Shown here: positions 16,658-24,736 of the stretch, in pieces | How positions within the stretch are numbered: position 1 is the stretch's first letter | Layout of the letters: each line of letters starts with the position of its first letter | From: Streptomyces vietnamensis | Lineage (GTDB): Bacteria; Actinomycetota; Actinomycetes; Streptomycetales; Streptomycetaceae | Length of the DNA: 64,000 bases | Reading direction: 5' to 3' | Assembly (NCBI RefSeq): GCF_000830005.1 | Contig: NZ_CP010407.1 | Coordinates: forward strand, 4,840,001-4,904,000 | Translations under genes and position numbers: made by a program | Notes under the pieces: generated by a model | Database searches by the model: none | What the model saw: only the letters and a program-made list of their open reading frames with translations | What the model was told of the DNA's origin: nothing

Positions 16658-17008
16658 TCAGGAGACGGTCCGCGCCTCCGTCAGCCGGTCGAGCCGGCGA
16701 TGGCCCCAGTCCGACAACGGGCCGAGCAGTTCGGAGAGTTCGCGCCCGAACTCCGTCAGCGAGTAGACGGTCTTCGGCGGCACCACGTCGTGCACCTCGC
16801 GGTGCACGAGACCGTCCGTCTCCATCTCCCGCAGCGCCTGCGTCAGCATCTTCTCGCTGATCCGGGGGATCTTGCGGCGCAGTTCGCCGGGCCGGTGCGG
16901 TCCTGATTCCAGCAGCCACAGCAGCCACGTCTTCCATTTGCCGTCGATGACGGCGATCGCGGCGGACACACCGCAGAGGTTCGTGTCCTGGGCCCGGAGG
17001 CGTGTCAT
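16658..17008 (-). CDS. HxlR-family transcriptional regulator
   Basis: A 116-residue single winged-helix protein of the HxlR type. It has a cysteine near the N-terminus (DTNLCGVSAAIAVIDGKWKTWLLWLL), recognition region RPGELRRKIPRISEKMLTQALREMETDGLV and wing HDVVPPKTVYSLTEFG. HxlR proteins usually control a divergently transcribed oxidoreductase, often sensing electrophiles or oxidants through the cysteine. Here the reductase at 17072 is divergent with only 63 bases between starts, so shared regulation is likely. Confidence 0.9.
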   Translation of the reverse strand: MTRLRAQDTNLCGVSAAIAVIDGKWKTWLLWLLESGPHRPGELRRKIPRISEKMLTQALREMETDGLVHREVHDVVPPKTVYSLTEFGRELSELLGPLSDWGHRRLDRLTEARTVS

Positions 17009-17071
17009 GCGCGTCCCTCTCCGTCGTCACTCATCTCTTTTCAACCCCCGTATGTGCAAGGGAGTTCCGTC

Positions 17072-17947
17072 ATGTCTTCTTCCCGCGTCACCGTTCTCGG
17101 TCTCGGGCCCATGGGGCGTGCGCTGGCCGGCGCGTTCCTGGACGCCGGAGTGCGGACCACCGTGTGGAACCGCACCCCGGGCCGGGAGGGCGACCTCGCC
17201 GCGCGGGGCGCGGTCCTGGCCGCGAGCGCCGAGGAGGCGGTCGCCGCGAGCCCGCTCACGGTGATCTGCCTGGTCAACTACGACGCCACGGACTCCGTCC
17301 TGCGGCAGCCGGCCGTCACGGACGCGCTCAAGGGCCGGACCCTGGTCAATCTGAGCGCCGACGTCCCGGAGCGGTCCCGGGACACCGGCCGCTGGGCGGC
17401 GGAGCACGGCGTCGGCTACCTGGACGGCGCCATCATGACCCCGACGCCGACGATCGGGACGCCCGCCGGGGTGTTCCTGCACAGCGGCCCGGAGCCGCTG
17501 TACCGCGAGCACCGGCGGGTCCTCGACGCCCTGGGCGGCACGCACAGCCACCTCGGCGAGGACATCGGCCGGGCCGCCGCGTACGACATCGCGCTGCTCG
17601 ACGTCTTCTGGACGTCGATGACGGGGTACGTGCACGCCCTCGCGGTGGCGCGCGCGGAGGGGATCTCGGCGCGGGAGCTCGCGCCGTTCGCCCAGGGCAT
17701 CGGGGCGATCCTGCCGCCGCTGTTCCAGGAGTGGGCGGAGGACGTGGACGGCGGCTCGTACTCGGGCGAGGGCAATCCGCTCACCTCGGCCGTGTCGACG
17801 ATGACCCACGTGGTGCACGCCGCCGAGGCGCACGGCATCGACGCGAGCGTCATGCGCGCGGCGGAGGCGCTGGCGCGGCGGGCGGTGGACCGGGGGCACG
17901 GCGCGGACGGCTTCACGCGGGTGACGCAGGTGATGGAGCGCGGCTGA
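17072..17947 (+). CDS. NADP-dependent imine reductase-like / 6PGDH-fold oxidoreductase
   Basis: A 291-residue two-domain dehydrogenase. The Rossmann motif VLGLGPMGRALAGAFLDAG is at the N-terminus, NRTPGREGDLAARGA suggests NADP specificity, and the C-terminal all-helical dimerisation domain includes AAYDIALLDVFWTSMTGYVHALAVA. The pattern matches the beta-hydroxyacid dehydrogenase/imine reductase group. The ATG has AAGGGA eight bases upstream; the in-frame GTG at 17054 lacks one. It is divergent from the HxlR gene. The physiological substrate is unknown. Confidence 0.82.
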   Translation: MSSSRVTVLGLGPMGRALAGAFLDAGVRTTVWNRTPGREGDLAARGAVLAASAEEAVAASPLTVICLVNYDATDSVLRQPAVTDALKGRTLVNLSADVPERSRDTGRWAAEHGVGYLDGAIMTPTPTIGTPAGVFLHSGPEPLYREHRRVLDALGGTHSHLGEDIGRAAAYDIALLDVFWTSMTGYVHALAVARAEGISARELAPFAQGIGAILPPLFQEWAEDVDGGSYSGEGNPLTSAVSTMTHVVHAAEAHGIDASVMRAAEALARRAVDRGHGADGFTRVTQVMERG

Positions 17948-18047
17948 CCGGCAAGGAAGAGGTCCGGTTGCTGCCGGGTTCCGGCATGGCAGGACCCGGT
18001 GCGGCGGGACGACGATGGGCCCACGTTCAGGAGATGTGGGGGCCGTC

Positions 18048-18380
18048 ATGATGGCTTGGTTCATGGGAGCGACCGTGCCGTTCGGCGTGGCGGCGATCGC
18101 GATGGGCGTGGCCGCGTTCCGTACGGGCTGGATGATCCCTCCGGCGCGCCGGAGCGTCCGGCGGCCCCGGGTCTACGGGGTCGGCGCCACGCTGGTGGGC
18201 ACGGGCCTCCTCGTCTCGGTGGCCACCTATTTCCTCCTGTCCCGGGACCGGTCCGATGACGTGGTGAGCCACCCCTGGCTCGCCTTCACCGGCAACGCCG
18301 TGGAGCTCGTCGGCATCGCCTTCGTCCTGGCGAGCCGCCTGCACCCGCGGCACGGGCGGGCCCCGCACCCCGCGGCCTAG
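18048..18380 (+). CDS. small membrane protein, function unknown
   Basis: 110 residues with three hydrophobic segments: AWFMGATVPFGVAAIAMGVAAF, YGVGATLVGTGLLVSVATYFLL and WLAFTGNAVELVGIAFVLA. A basic loop (PPARRSVRRPR) lies between the first two. TGGGGG precedes the ATG by six bases. A second small membrane gene follows after 16 bases, so the two may be co-transcribed. No family was recognised. Confidence 0.55.
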   Translation: MMAWFMGATVPFGVAAIAMGVAAFRTGWMIPPARRSVRRPRVYGVGATLVGTGLLVSVATYFLLSRDRSDDVVSHPWLAFTGNAVELVGIAFVLASRLHPRHGRAPHPAA

Positions 18381-18396
18381 GAAGGCCGGAGCACCC

Positions 18397-18765
18397 GTGG
18401 GCAAAAGGCGTGTGCGGAAGATGATGCGGCGGATGGAGAGCGGGGAGCCGCTGGAGCTCACCTCCTCAACGGGGTCGTGTCAGAGAGCGGTGCTCGGCGT
18501 CGTCGGCTGGGCCACCGCCTCCCTGGGGTTCGGCTTCGAGCTCGGCGACGACGCGGCCGCCGCCCTCACCGTCGCCGGCGTCTCCTGGGCTTCGGGCACG
18601 GCCCTCGTGCCCGTCCTGTTCGCCGTCAGCCGGCGCCTCGCCGCCAAGTACACCGCCCGCCTCGAGGCCGCCGGGTACACACCGGTGCCCGACCGGAACG
18701 GCCGGCCGCGGTATCTGCCGCCGGGCGGGCGGCTTCCGGGGCACGGCAATCCGTTCGCCGGCTGA
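18397..18765 (+). CDS. small membrane-associated protein, function unknown
   Basis: 122 residues from GTG 18397. It has a basic N-terminus MGKRRVRKMMRRM, two hydrophobic stretches (AVLGVVGWATASLGFGFEL and AALTVAGVSWASGTALVPVLFAVS) and a Pro/Gly-rich tail (YLPPGGRLPGHGNPFAG). It is probably an operon partner of the preceding membrane gene. No family was recognised. Confidence 0.5.
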   Translation: MGKRRVRKMMRRMESGEPLELTSSTGSCQRAVLGVVGWATASLGFGFELGDDAAAALTVAGVSWASGTALVPVLFAVSRRLAAKYTARLEAAGYTPVPDRNGRPRYLPPGGRLPGHGNPFAG

Positions 18766-18786
18766 GGACCCGAGGCCCCAGTACCT

Positions 18787-19542
18787 CTAGTGCCGGAAGA
18801 AGATCCGGTCGCCGTACTCGGTCATCACGCGCCCGTTCCACTCGTGCCCGCCGTCGACGTTGCCGGAGCGCAGCAGCGGCGGCTCGATGCCGAGGCGTAC
18901 GAGCTCCTCGGCGGCGGCGGCCATCGTGGCCTGCATGAGGGCGCTGGTGACGACGGTGGAGGCGGGGGCGAAGGGCGCCTCGATGCCCTCGTGGGTGAGC
19001 TCGGCGTCCCCGATGGCGATCTTCGAGTCGAGGACGATGTCGCAGTGGTCCTTGAGGTACGTGCCCGAGACGTGCCGTGACTTCGTCTCCGTGGCGTACG
19101 CCACGGAGGTGACGCCGATGACGGTGAGGCCGAGCGCGCGGGCGTTCATGGCCATCTCGACGGGCAGGGCGTTGCGCCCGGAGAGGGAGATGATGATCAG
19201 GACGTCGCCGGCCTTGGCGGGGGACGAGTCGAGGACCGCTCCGGCGAGGCCGTCGACGCGTTCCAGGGCGGAGCCGAGGGTGGCCGGCATGACGTCGACG
19301 CCGACGACGCCGGGGACGGCGAGCAGGTTCATCAGGGCGAGGCCGCCGGCCCGGTAGACGACGTCCTGCGCGGCGAGGGAGGAGTGTCCGGCGCCGAAGG
19401 CGAAGAGCCGGTTGCCGTTCGCGACGGCCTCGGCGATGGCCTTCCCGGCGGCGGCGATCTCGGCGGAGTCCCCGTCGCGGACCTCCTTGAGGAGCCCGAT
19501 CGCGGCGTCGAAGAACTGTCCGGCCAGCTTGCTCTCGCCCAT
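18787..19542 (-). CDS. SIS-domain phosphosugar-binding protein (UPF0309 type)
   Basis: 251 residues of the SIS fold. It has FAFGAGHSSLAAQDVVYRAGG (sugar-phosphate cradle), GDVLIIISLSGRNALPVEMA (second loop of the SIS signature) and TVIGVTSVAYA. Members bind phosphorylated amino sugars; an isomerase or regulatory role is assumed, not shown. The start at 19542 follows AAGGAG by eight bases; a longer frame to 19608 lacks a ribosome site. It is divergent from the iron regulator with a DasR-like site between, which fits amino-sugar control. Confidence 0.85.
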   Translation of the reverse strand: MGESKLAGQFFDAAIGLLKEVRDGDSAEIAAAGKAIAEAVANGNRLFAFGAGHSSLAAQDVVYRAGGLALMNLLAVPGVVGVDVMPATLGSALERVDGLAGAVLDSSPAKAGDVLIIISLSGRNALPVEMAMNARALGLTVIGVTSVAYATETKSRHVSGTYLKDHCDIVLDSKIAIGDAELTHEGIEAPFAPASTVVTSALMQATMAAAAEELVRLGIEPPLLRSGNVDGGHEWNGRVMTEYGDRIFFRH

Positions 19543-19582
19543 GACGGCGGCTCCTTCTCGTCCTCGTGGTCGCCGATCACGG

Positions 19583-19598
19583 TGCGGTCTGGACCATT
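19583..19598. promoter_or_regulatory. DasR-type (dre) operator candidate
   Basis: TGCGGTCTGGACCATT matches the dre consensus AGTGGTCTAGACCACT at 12 of 16 positions, including most of the GGTCTNGACC core. It lies between the SIS gene and the DtxR-type regulator. DasR control of the siderophore regulator by N-acetylglucosamine has been reported in S. coelicolor (recalled, not checked), and the location fits. Confidence 0.6.
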
Positions 19599-19695
19599 GC
19601 TCTGTCAATACCGCCGTACCCCGGCGCGGCCCGGTTGTCGGTCCGATGCGTCAGAATTGGGGCAGGGCCAGCGCACGACTCATCGAGGGGCACGT

Positions 19696-20385
19696 ATGTC
19701 CGGACTGATCGACACAACGGAGATGTATCTCCGCACCATCCTCGAGCTCGAGGAAGAGGGTGTGGTCCCCATGCGCGCCCGTATCGCCGAGCGGCTCGAC
19801 CAGAGCGGTCCGACGGTGAGCCAGACGGTGGCCCGGATGGAGCGCGACGGCCTGGTGGCCGTGGCGAGCGACCGCCACCTGGAGCTGACGGACGAGGGCC
19901 GCCGCCTCGCCACCCGGGTGATGCGCAAGCACCGCCTCGCCGAGTGCCTGCTCGTCGACGTGATCGGCCTGGAGTGGGAGCAGGTCCACGCCGAGGCGTG
20001 CCGCTGGGAGCACGTGATGAGCGAGGCCGTGGAACGGCGGGTCCTGGAGCTGCTGCGTCACCCGACGGAGTCTCCGTACGGGAACCCGATCCCGGGCCTG
20101 GAGGAGCTGGGCGAGAAGGCGGAGACCGAGGCCTTCCTCGACGACTCGATGGTGTCGCTCGCCGACCTGGACGCGAGCGGCGGCAAGACGGTGATCGTGC
20201 GCCGGATCGGCGAGCCGATCCAGACGGACGCCCAGCTGATGTACACGCTGCGGAGGGCGGGCGTGCAGCCCGGCTCGGTGGTGTCGGTGTCGGAGTCGCC
20301 GGGCGGTGTCCTGGTGGGCAGCAGCGGCGAGGCCGCGGAGCTGGACGCGGAGATCGCGGCGCACGTGTTCGTGGCGAAGCGCTGA
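19696..20385 (+). CDS. dmdR1: DtxR-family iron-dependent repressor
   Basis: A 229-residue iron-sensing repressor. It has an N-terminal winged helix (residues 1-73, MYLRTILELEEEGVVPMRARIAERLDQSGPTVSQTVARM), a metal-binding and dimerisation domain (74-140, HRLAECLLVDVIGLEWEQVHAEACRWEHVMSE, with the Cys/Glu/His ligands of DtxR) and a C-terminal SH3-like domain (about 150-225). The length matches Streptomyces DmdR1/DesR, which represses desferrioxamine and other iron genes. The ATG follows GAGGGG by five bases. A long open frame runs antisense across it (see findings). A strong terminator follows at 20402. Confidence 0.9.
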   Translation: MSGLIDTTEMYLRTILELEEEGVVPMRARIAERLDQSGPTVSQTVARMERDGLVAVASDRHLELTDEGRRLATRVMRKHRLAECLLVDVIGLEWEQVHAEACRWEHVMSEAVERRVLELLRHPTESPYGNPIPGLEELGEKAETEAFLDDSMVSLADLDASGGKTVIVRRIGEPIQTDAQLMYTLRRAGVQPGSVVSVSESPGGVLVGSSGEAAELDAEIAAHVFVAKR

Positions 20386-20401
20386 CCTCTTCCCGTACGT
20401 G

Positions 20402-20451
20402 ACGAGGGGCGCCCCGCCGACGGCTGAGAAGCCCGGCGGGGCGCCCCTCGT
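20402..20451 (+). terminator. strong hairpin terminator after iron regulator
   Basis: A perfect inverted repeat of 18 bp (ACGAGGGGCGCCCCGCCG and its complement) with a 14-base loop, starting 17 bases after the stop codon and followed by TTCCG. Confidence 0.85.
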
Positions 20452-20682
20452 TCCGTGTCCGGTCGGCGCCGACCGGCGTCGGTCGTGTCGGCCGTACGGA
20501 ACGGGGCCACGAACCCGTGTCGGTTCGGCCCCGGCGGACCGGCGAACCGTCGTGCGCCCCGTTTTACGCCGGAATCGCCACGCCCGCGCCCTTGCCGTGC
20601 CACGCTGGTGGGAGCCGGGCGTGGAGGGGGTGGGCCATGGGGGCTACGGACGACAGAAGGTCGCGGACCGCGGACGACAGAG

Positions 20683-20710
20683 GGCCCCGGCGCCTTCCGG
20701 CGCCGGGGCC
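20683..20710. terminator. 12-bp GC hairpin with TTCC loop
   Basis: GGCCCCGGCGCC-TTCC-GGCGCCGGGGCC is a perfect stem in the 550-base gene-free stretch 20386-20935. The rest of that stretch shows only a direct repeat of CGGACGACAGA (20648 and 20671), a CGGACCG...CGGTCCG hairpin near 20762, and CGCATT-TTCG-AATGCG at 20871-20886, just before the hydrolase gene. No gene was recognised in it. Confidence 0.55.
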
Positions 20711-20935
20711 TGTCCTCCCCTGTGCTGACCTGGAGCCCCGAGCTCTCAAGGTCATTCCCTTCGGACCGTTTTTCCCCGAGCGGTCCGCCTCCCGCTCAAG
20801 ATCTCCCCTCGGCAGCGCGCGTCAATCCTTGAGCCCTGTCACTCGAACGAGGGGTGTTATGTGGCAGGAGCGCATTTTCGAATGCGAGTTCGATAGTCTG
20901 GCGAGGTTCGACGGAAAAGAGGGGGTGCCGGATCC

Positions 20936-21931
20936 ATGGCGCGACGACTCGACGTCACCGGGGCCGATGGCGTCCGGCTGGCGGCCTGGGAGTACACGGC
21001 CGGGCCCGGAGGGCCCGGGATCATCCCGCAGCCCGGTCCGGACACCGCCGCGCACCACGGCGACCGGTCCGTCCCCCGCCCCGCACGGGCCCCACAGTCC
21101 CCACGACCCCCGGTGCCGTCCGGCACGTCTGGGACATCGGGCGTGCCGGGGACACAGGCCCCCGCCCCCGGCGTGTTACTCCTCCACGGCCTGATGGGGC
21201 ACGCGGGCCACTGGGCCCCCGCCGTGCGCCACCTCACCGGCGGCCACCGGATCGTCGCCCTCGACCAGCGCGGCCACGGCGCGAGCGAGAAGCCCGCCGC
21301 CGGCCCCTTCACGCGCGAGGCGTACGTGGCGGACGCCGCCGCCGTCGTCGAGCAGCTCGGCCTCGGCCCCGTCACCCTCGTCGGCCACTCCATGGGAGCC
21401 CTGACCGCCTGGCAGCTGGCCGCCGAGCGCCCCGACCTCGTCCGCGCCCTCGTCATCTGCGACATGCGCGCCTCGGCCCTCGGCGCGGCCTCGCAGCGCG
21501 CCTGGCAGGACTGGTTCCGCGGCTGGCCGGCGCCCTTCCCGTCCCTGGAGGCCGTCCACCGCTGGTTCGGCGACGAGGACCCCTGGGTGGAGACCCCGAA
21601 CCCGGCGCGGGGCGCCTTCATGGCCGAGGTGATGGCCGAGCACCCCGACGGCTGGCGTCCGGTCTTCGACCCGGAGCAGATGCTGACCTCCCGCGAGACC
21701 TGGGTGCACGACGCCCACTGGGACTCCCTCGCCCAGGTCCGCTGCCCCACCCTCGTCGTCCGCGGCCTCGACGGCGAGCTGGGCCGCGCGGAGGCCCAGG
21801 AGATGGTCCGGGTACTGCCCCACGGGGCGTACGCGGAGATCCCGGACGCGGGCCACCTCCTCCACTACACCCACCCGGAGGCCTGGAGCGAGGCGGTCGA
21901 GCCCTTCCTGAACGGCGTGCTCACCCCCTGA
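20936..21931 (+). CDS. alpha/beta hydrolase with Pro-rich insertion
   Basis: A 331-residue alpha/beta hydrolase. The oxyanion/HG motif VLLLHGLMGHAGHW is near residue 79, DQRGHGASEKP near 110, nucleophile GHSMG near 150, acid Asp in RGLDGELG near 280, and catalytic His in DAGHLLH near 305. Between the first strand (VRLAAWEY) and the HG motif is a stretch of about 55 residues rich in Pro, Gly, Ser and Thr, absent from normal members, which looks like an expanded linker. The substrate is unknown. A 12-bp tandem repeat follows the stop. Confidence 0.82.
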   Translation: MARRLDVTGADGVRLAAWEYTAGPGGPGIIPQPGPDTAAHHGDRSVPRPARAPQSPRPPVPSGTSGTSGVPGTQAPAPGVLLLHGLMGHAGHWAPAVRHLTGGHRIVALDQRGHGASEKPAAGPFTREAYVADAAAVVEQLGLGPVTLVGHSMGALTAWQLAAERPDLVRALVICDMRASALGAASQRAWQDWFRGWPAPFPSLEAVHRWFGDEDPWVETPNPARGAFMAEVMAEHPDGWRPVFDPEQMLTSRETWVHDAHWDSLAQVRCPTLVVRGLDGELGRAEAQEMVRVLPHGAYAEIPDAGHLLHYTHPEAWSEAVEPFLNGVLTP

Positions 21932-21932
21932 G

Positions 21933-21978
21933 GGCACTCCTGACGGCACTCCTGACGGCACTCCTGACGGCACCCCTC
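21933..21978. repeat. 12-bp tandem repeat
   Basis: Three exact copies of GGCACTCCTGAC (21933-21968) and a partial fourth, immediately after the hydrolase stop codon. Confidence 0.9.
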
Positions 21979-22104
21979 GAACACCCCGCGGAGAGGGGCC
22001 TTCCGGAAACGGGGCCCCTCCGGCGAGGCGGGGGACCCGGCGCGGTACGGTCCCTCTCACGGCGCGTCGAGCAGCACGTCTCCGCGCCGGTTGGAGGGAA
22101 CTCG

Positions 22105-23331
22105 ATGCGCATTTCCATGCTGCGGCGCGTGGCCACGGTGGCCACGACGCTGGGGCTCACCTCGCTCGGCCTCCTGGGCGCGGGCGTGACGCCGGCGCAG
22201 GCCGCTCTCAGCGACTGCCCGTCCGGCTACTTCTGTGCCTGGAAGACGGACAACGGCACCGGCTCCATGTACAAGACGAACGTGAACACGGCGACGCTCG
22301 GGACGTGGGACAACACGTTCCGCTCGGTCATGAACCGCACCAGCAAGATCGCCTGCCTGTACGACGGCGCCAACTACGACGACACCAACGGCGCGGGCGT
22401 GATCGACCCCAGCCCCTCGGGCAGCGAGTGGGGCGGTCCCGGCAGCAACTCGGTCAGCTCGCTGAAGTTCGTTCCGACCGAGCGCGAGTGCGTCCTGCCC
22501 GCGTACCCGGAGTGGAACGCGTCCACCGCCCCCAAGGCGGCGGGCTTCGGTGACCTGAACGCCGACAAGAAGTCGGACGTCCTCGTCCGCGACCAGGCCG
22601 GGCGCCTGTGGTTCCTGCCCGGCGACGGCTCCGGCAAGCTCGTCGGCGCCGGCGGCTGGAACGTCATGAACGCCCTCACCCGCCACGGCGACTTCACCGC
22701 CGACGGCCGCGAGGACGTCATCGCCCGCGAGGGCTCCACCGGCAAGCTGTGGCTCTACCCGGGCACGGGCACGGGCGCGGTCGGCGCCCGCAAGCTCATC
22801 GGCTCGGGCGGCTGGAACGCCATGGACAAGCTCACCGCCTTCGGCGACCTGTCCGCCGACGGCCGCTCGGACCTCCTCGCCATCGAGAAGTCCACCGGCA
22901 AGCTGTGGCTGTACCCGGGCACCTCGACGGGCACCCTCGGCGCCCGCAAGCTGCTCGGTGCGGGCGGCTGGAACGCCATGAACAAGCTGGTCGGCACGGG
23001 CGACCTGAACGGCGACAACCGGGCCGACCTGGTCGCCCGCGAGGGCTCCACGGGCAAGCTCTGGTTCTACCCGGGCACCGCCACGGGCACCCTCGGCTCG
23101 CGCGTCCTGATCGGCTCGGGCGGCTGGAACGTCATGGCGCAGTTCCTCGCGGTCGGCGACTTCAACGCCGACGGCCGCAACGACCTGGCCACCATCACCA
23201 ACAGCAGCTACTCCGGCGAGGGTTGCAGCGGCGTGGGCTGCCTGGTCCTGTACTCGGGCAAGGGTACGGGCGCGTTCAACGCGGGCTCCCCGGAGGACGC
23301 CAACTGGTGGGGCCTGAACGGCGCGTTCTGA
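22105..23331 (+). CDS. secreted FG-GAP/VCBS-repeat protein with peptidase inhibitor-like N-domain
   Basis: 408 residues with a signal peptide (MRISMLRRVATVATTLGL..., cleavage after AQA near residue 33). Residues 34-130 hold a Cys-containing domain starting SDCPSGYFCAWKTDNGTGSM, resembling the peptidase inhibitor family I36 module. Residues about 140-400 hold four to five FG-GAP-like repeats of about 48 residues with GDxxADGRxDxxA calcium-loop motifs and GKLWLYPGTGTG strands, which form a partial beta-propeller. It is probably extracellular with a binding role. GGAGGGA precedes the ATG. A terminator lies at 23349. Confidence 0.85.
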   Translation: MRISMLRRVATVATTLGLTSLGLLGAGVTPAQAALSDCPSGYFCAWKTDNGTGSMYKTNVNTATLGTWDNTFRSVMNRTSKIACLYDGANYDDTNGAGVIDPSPSGSEWGGPGSNSVSSLKFVPTERECVLPAYPEWNASTAPKAAGFGDLNADKKSDVLVRDQAGRLWFLPGDGSGKLVGAGGWNVMNALTRHGDFTADGREDVIAREGSTGKLWLYPGTGTGAVGARKLIGSGGWNAMDKLTAFGDLSADGRSDLLAIEKSTGKLWLYPGTSTGTLGARKLLGAGGWNAMNKLVGTGDLNGDNRADLVAREGSTGKLWFYPGTATGTLGSRVLIGSGGWNVMAQFLAVGDFNADGRNDLATITNSSYSGEGCSGVGCLVLYSGKGTGAFNAGSPEDANWWGLNGAF

Positions 23332-23348
23332 TCCACCGAGCAGTGAAA

Positions 23349-23382
23349 CGAGGGCCTCCACCCCGACGGGTGGGGGCCCTCG
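23349..23382 (+). terminator. hairpin terminator after secreted protein gene
   Basis: CGAGGGCC-T-CCACCCC pairs with GGTGG-G-GGCCCTCG around a GACG loop, 18 bases after the stop. Confidence 0.8.
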
Positions 23383-23520
23383 CGTCGTCCGCTCCCGAAT
23401 CGACAGGGGTGGTGAGCAGCGAGACGATGGAAGGGCTCAAGGCCGATCCGGCAGGGCGTCAGGAACCACACGGGCAAGCATGAGTAACGGACTTCATGCC
23501 CGGGGCCTGTCGGCTTCGAT

Positions 23521-23568
23521 GCCGCCGAGCCGCCGAGCCGCCGAGCCGCCGAGCCGCCGACCCGCCGA
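23521..23568. repeat. 8-bp tandem repeat GCCGCCGA
   Basis: Five exact copies and one near copy (CCCGCCGA) of an 8-base unit in the 368-base gap 23332-23699. Beyond the terminator at 23349 and this repeat, nothing else was recognised in that gap. Confidence 0.88.
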
Positions 23569-23699
23569 CCCGGTCGGCCCCCGTGGACATCCCCCCGTAT
23601 GAACTCTCCTACCTGATGGCCGATTTGGGTTGCCGACCAGGGCGCTCGTGAGGATCCTCCGTGCTGGGTCGAGGTGGGTCTGGTGCAGGGGGGATCCGT

Positions 23700-23901
23700 A
23701 TGGCCAGACGCAAGGTCACCGTCGTCGAGCTCAGCAAGCAGTACAACGCCCCGCAGGCCCCGCAGGCCGCACTCCAGGAGCTGGTCGACCTGGTCCTCGC
23801 ACTGCGCGAGCGGGTCCCGGAGGGCGACCGCACTGGTCGGCGAGGTCGGCGCGCCGGTCGCACAGGCCGTGACGCGGGTGATCCGGCTCTTCGGGATGTG
23901 A
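23700..23901 (+). pseudogene. frameshifted small gene, function unknown
   Basis: ATG 23700 follows AGGGGGGA by five bases and reads MARRKVTVVELSKQYNAP, then a helical LQELVDLVLALRERVPEGD. About codon 44 the natural continuation ALVGEVGAPVAQAVTRVIRLFGM lies in the +1 frame, ending at TGA 23901. One extra C near 23826-23833 would explain the shift; without it the product is about 66 residues. It could be a true pseudogene or a sequencing error. No family was recognised. Confidence 0.5.
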
Positions 23902-23905
23902 GGCG

Positions 23906-24084
23906 TCAGCTCGACGGGGCGCCCGGCTTCCAGTCCTGGGCGAGGAGGCCGGGCAACGCCTCGTCGAGGAACTCGCGGACGTCGGCGATGCCCGTCTCCC
24001 ACCAGGCGTCCGTGGCGGGGAGAAGACGGAGTTCGCGTCGGGGGCGACCGTCGCGCAGTGCGGGCAGAAGGGAACGGCGATCAG
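23906..24084 (-). pseudogene. frameshifted small CxxC gene downstream of acetyltransferase
   Basis: Directly after the acetyltransferase stop (CTGA overlap, CTG at 24084 as a possible start), the minus strand reads IAVPFCPHCATVAPDANSV. The frame then appears to continue one base off as ATDAWWETGIADVREFLDE and ends LLAQDWKPGAPSS at 23906. The break maps to the GGGG run at 24017-24020; a missing base there would join the two parts into about 60 residues. The CPHC pair suggests a zinc-ribbon-like site. It could be a pseudogene or a base-call error. Confidence 0.4.
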
Positions 24085-24626
24085 CGGCTCAGGCGCCAGA
24101 CCTGGTCCTCGCCCGTCTCCGCCGGGGCGGTGGGCTCGTGGGGGCGGCGGAGGTGGGCGGTGAAGCCGAGGCGGGCGGGGACGGCGCCGCTGGCGTGGTT
24201 GGCGACGTCGTGGACGACCTCGACGGCCGTGACCCCGGGGAGGCGGAACGCCTGCTCGACCAGGGCACGGGCCGCGCGCGTCGCGAGGCCCCGGCCGGTG
24301 GTGGCCGGGTGCAGCCAGTAGCCGAGCTCGAGCGCGTCGGCCGGGGTGTCGCCGTGCCGGTGCAGCCCGCAGGAACCGACGACGGCCCCGTCGAGGACGA
24401 TCGCGTACGAGTACGCCTCGCCGCTCGCCCACAGTTCCGCCCGGCCGGCCAGGAACTGGGCGGTGCTCTCGCGGCTGTGCTCGGCGACCCACGGCATCCA
24501 CGGGCGGAGGTGTTCCACCGACTCGTCGACGACCCGGAAGAACTCGGGAAGGTCCGCCTCGCCCTCGAAGGCGCGCAGCGTCAGTCCGCCGTCGAGCTCG
24601 ATGCGGGTCTCAGGTGAAAGGTCCAT
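24081..24626 (-). CDS. GNAT-family N-acetyltransferase
   Basis: 181 residues. It resembles ribosomal-protein N-acetyltransferases (RimJ/RimL type): LRAFEGEADLPEFFRVVDESVEHLRPWMPW at the N-terminus, strand VVGSCGLHRHGDTPADALELGYWLHPATTGRGLATRAARALVEQAF with the acetyl-CoA loop TGRGLATRA, and ANHASGAVPARLGF. Start at 24626 (ATG, weak ribosome site); a frame extends to 24725 but adds an Arg-rich stretch without support. It may be co-transcribed with the broken CxxC ORF downstream. The substrate is unknown. Confidence 0.82.
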   Translation of the reverse strand: MDLSPETRIELDGGLTLRAFEGEADLPEFFRVVDESVEHLRPWMPWVAEHSRESTAQFLAGRAELWASGEAYSYAIVLDGAVVGSCGLHRHGDTPADALELGYWLHPATTGRGLATRAARALVEQAFRLPGVTAVEVVHDVANHASGAVPARLGFTAHLRRPHEPTAPAETGEDQVWRLSR

Positions 24627-24736
24627 GGAGGGAGGATCTTCCGCACCGGTCGCCGCGGGCAAGGGATTTCGGCGGGCGCGGACGTAGGCTCGAAGCCGGT
24701 CGGTGACCGGACGGGCAGTCATCAACGGGGGACGCC

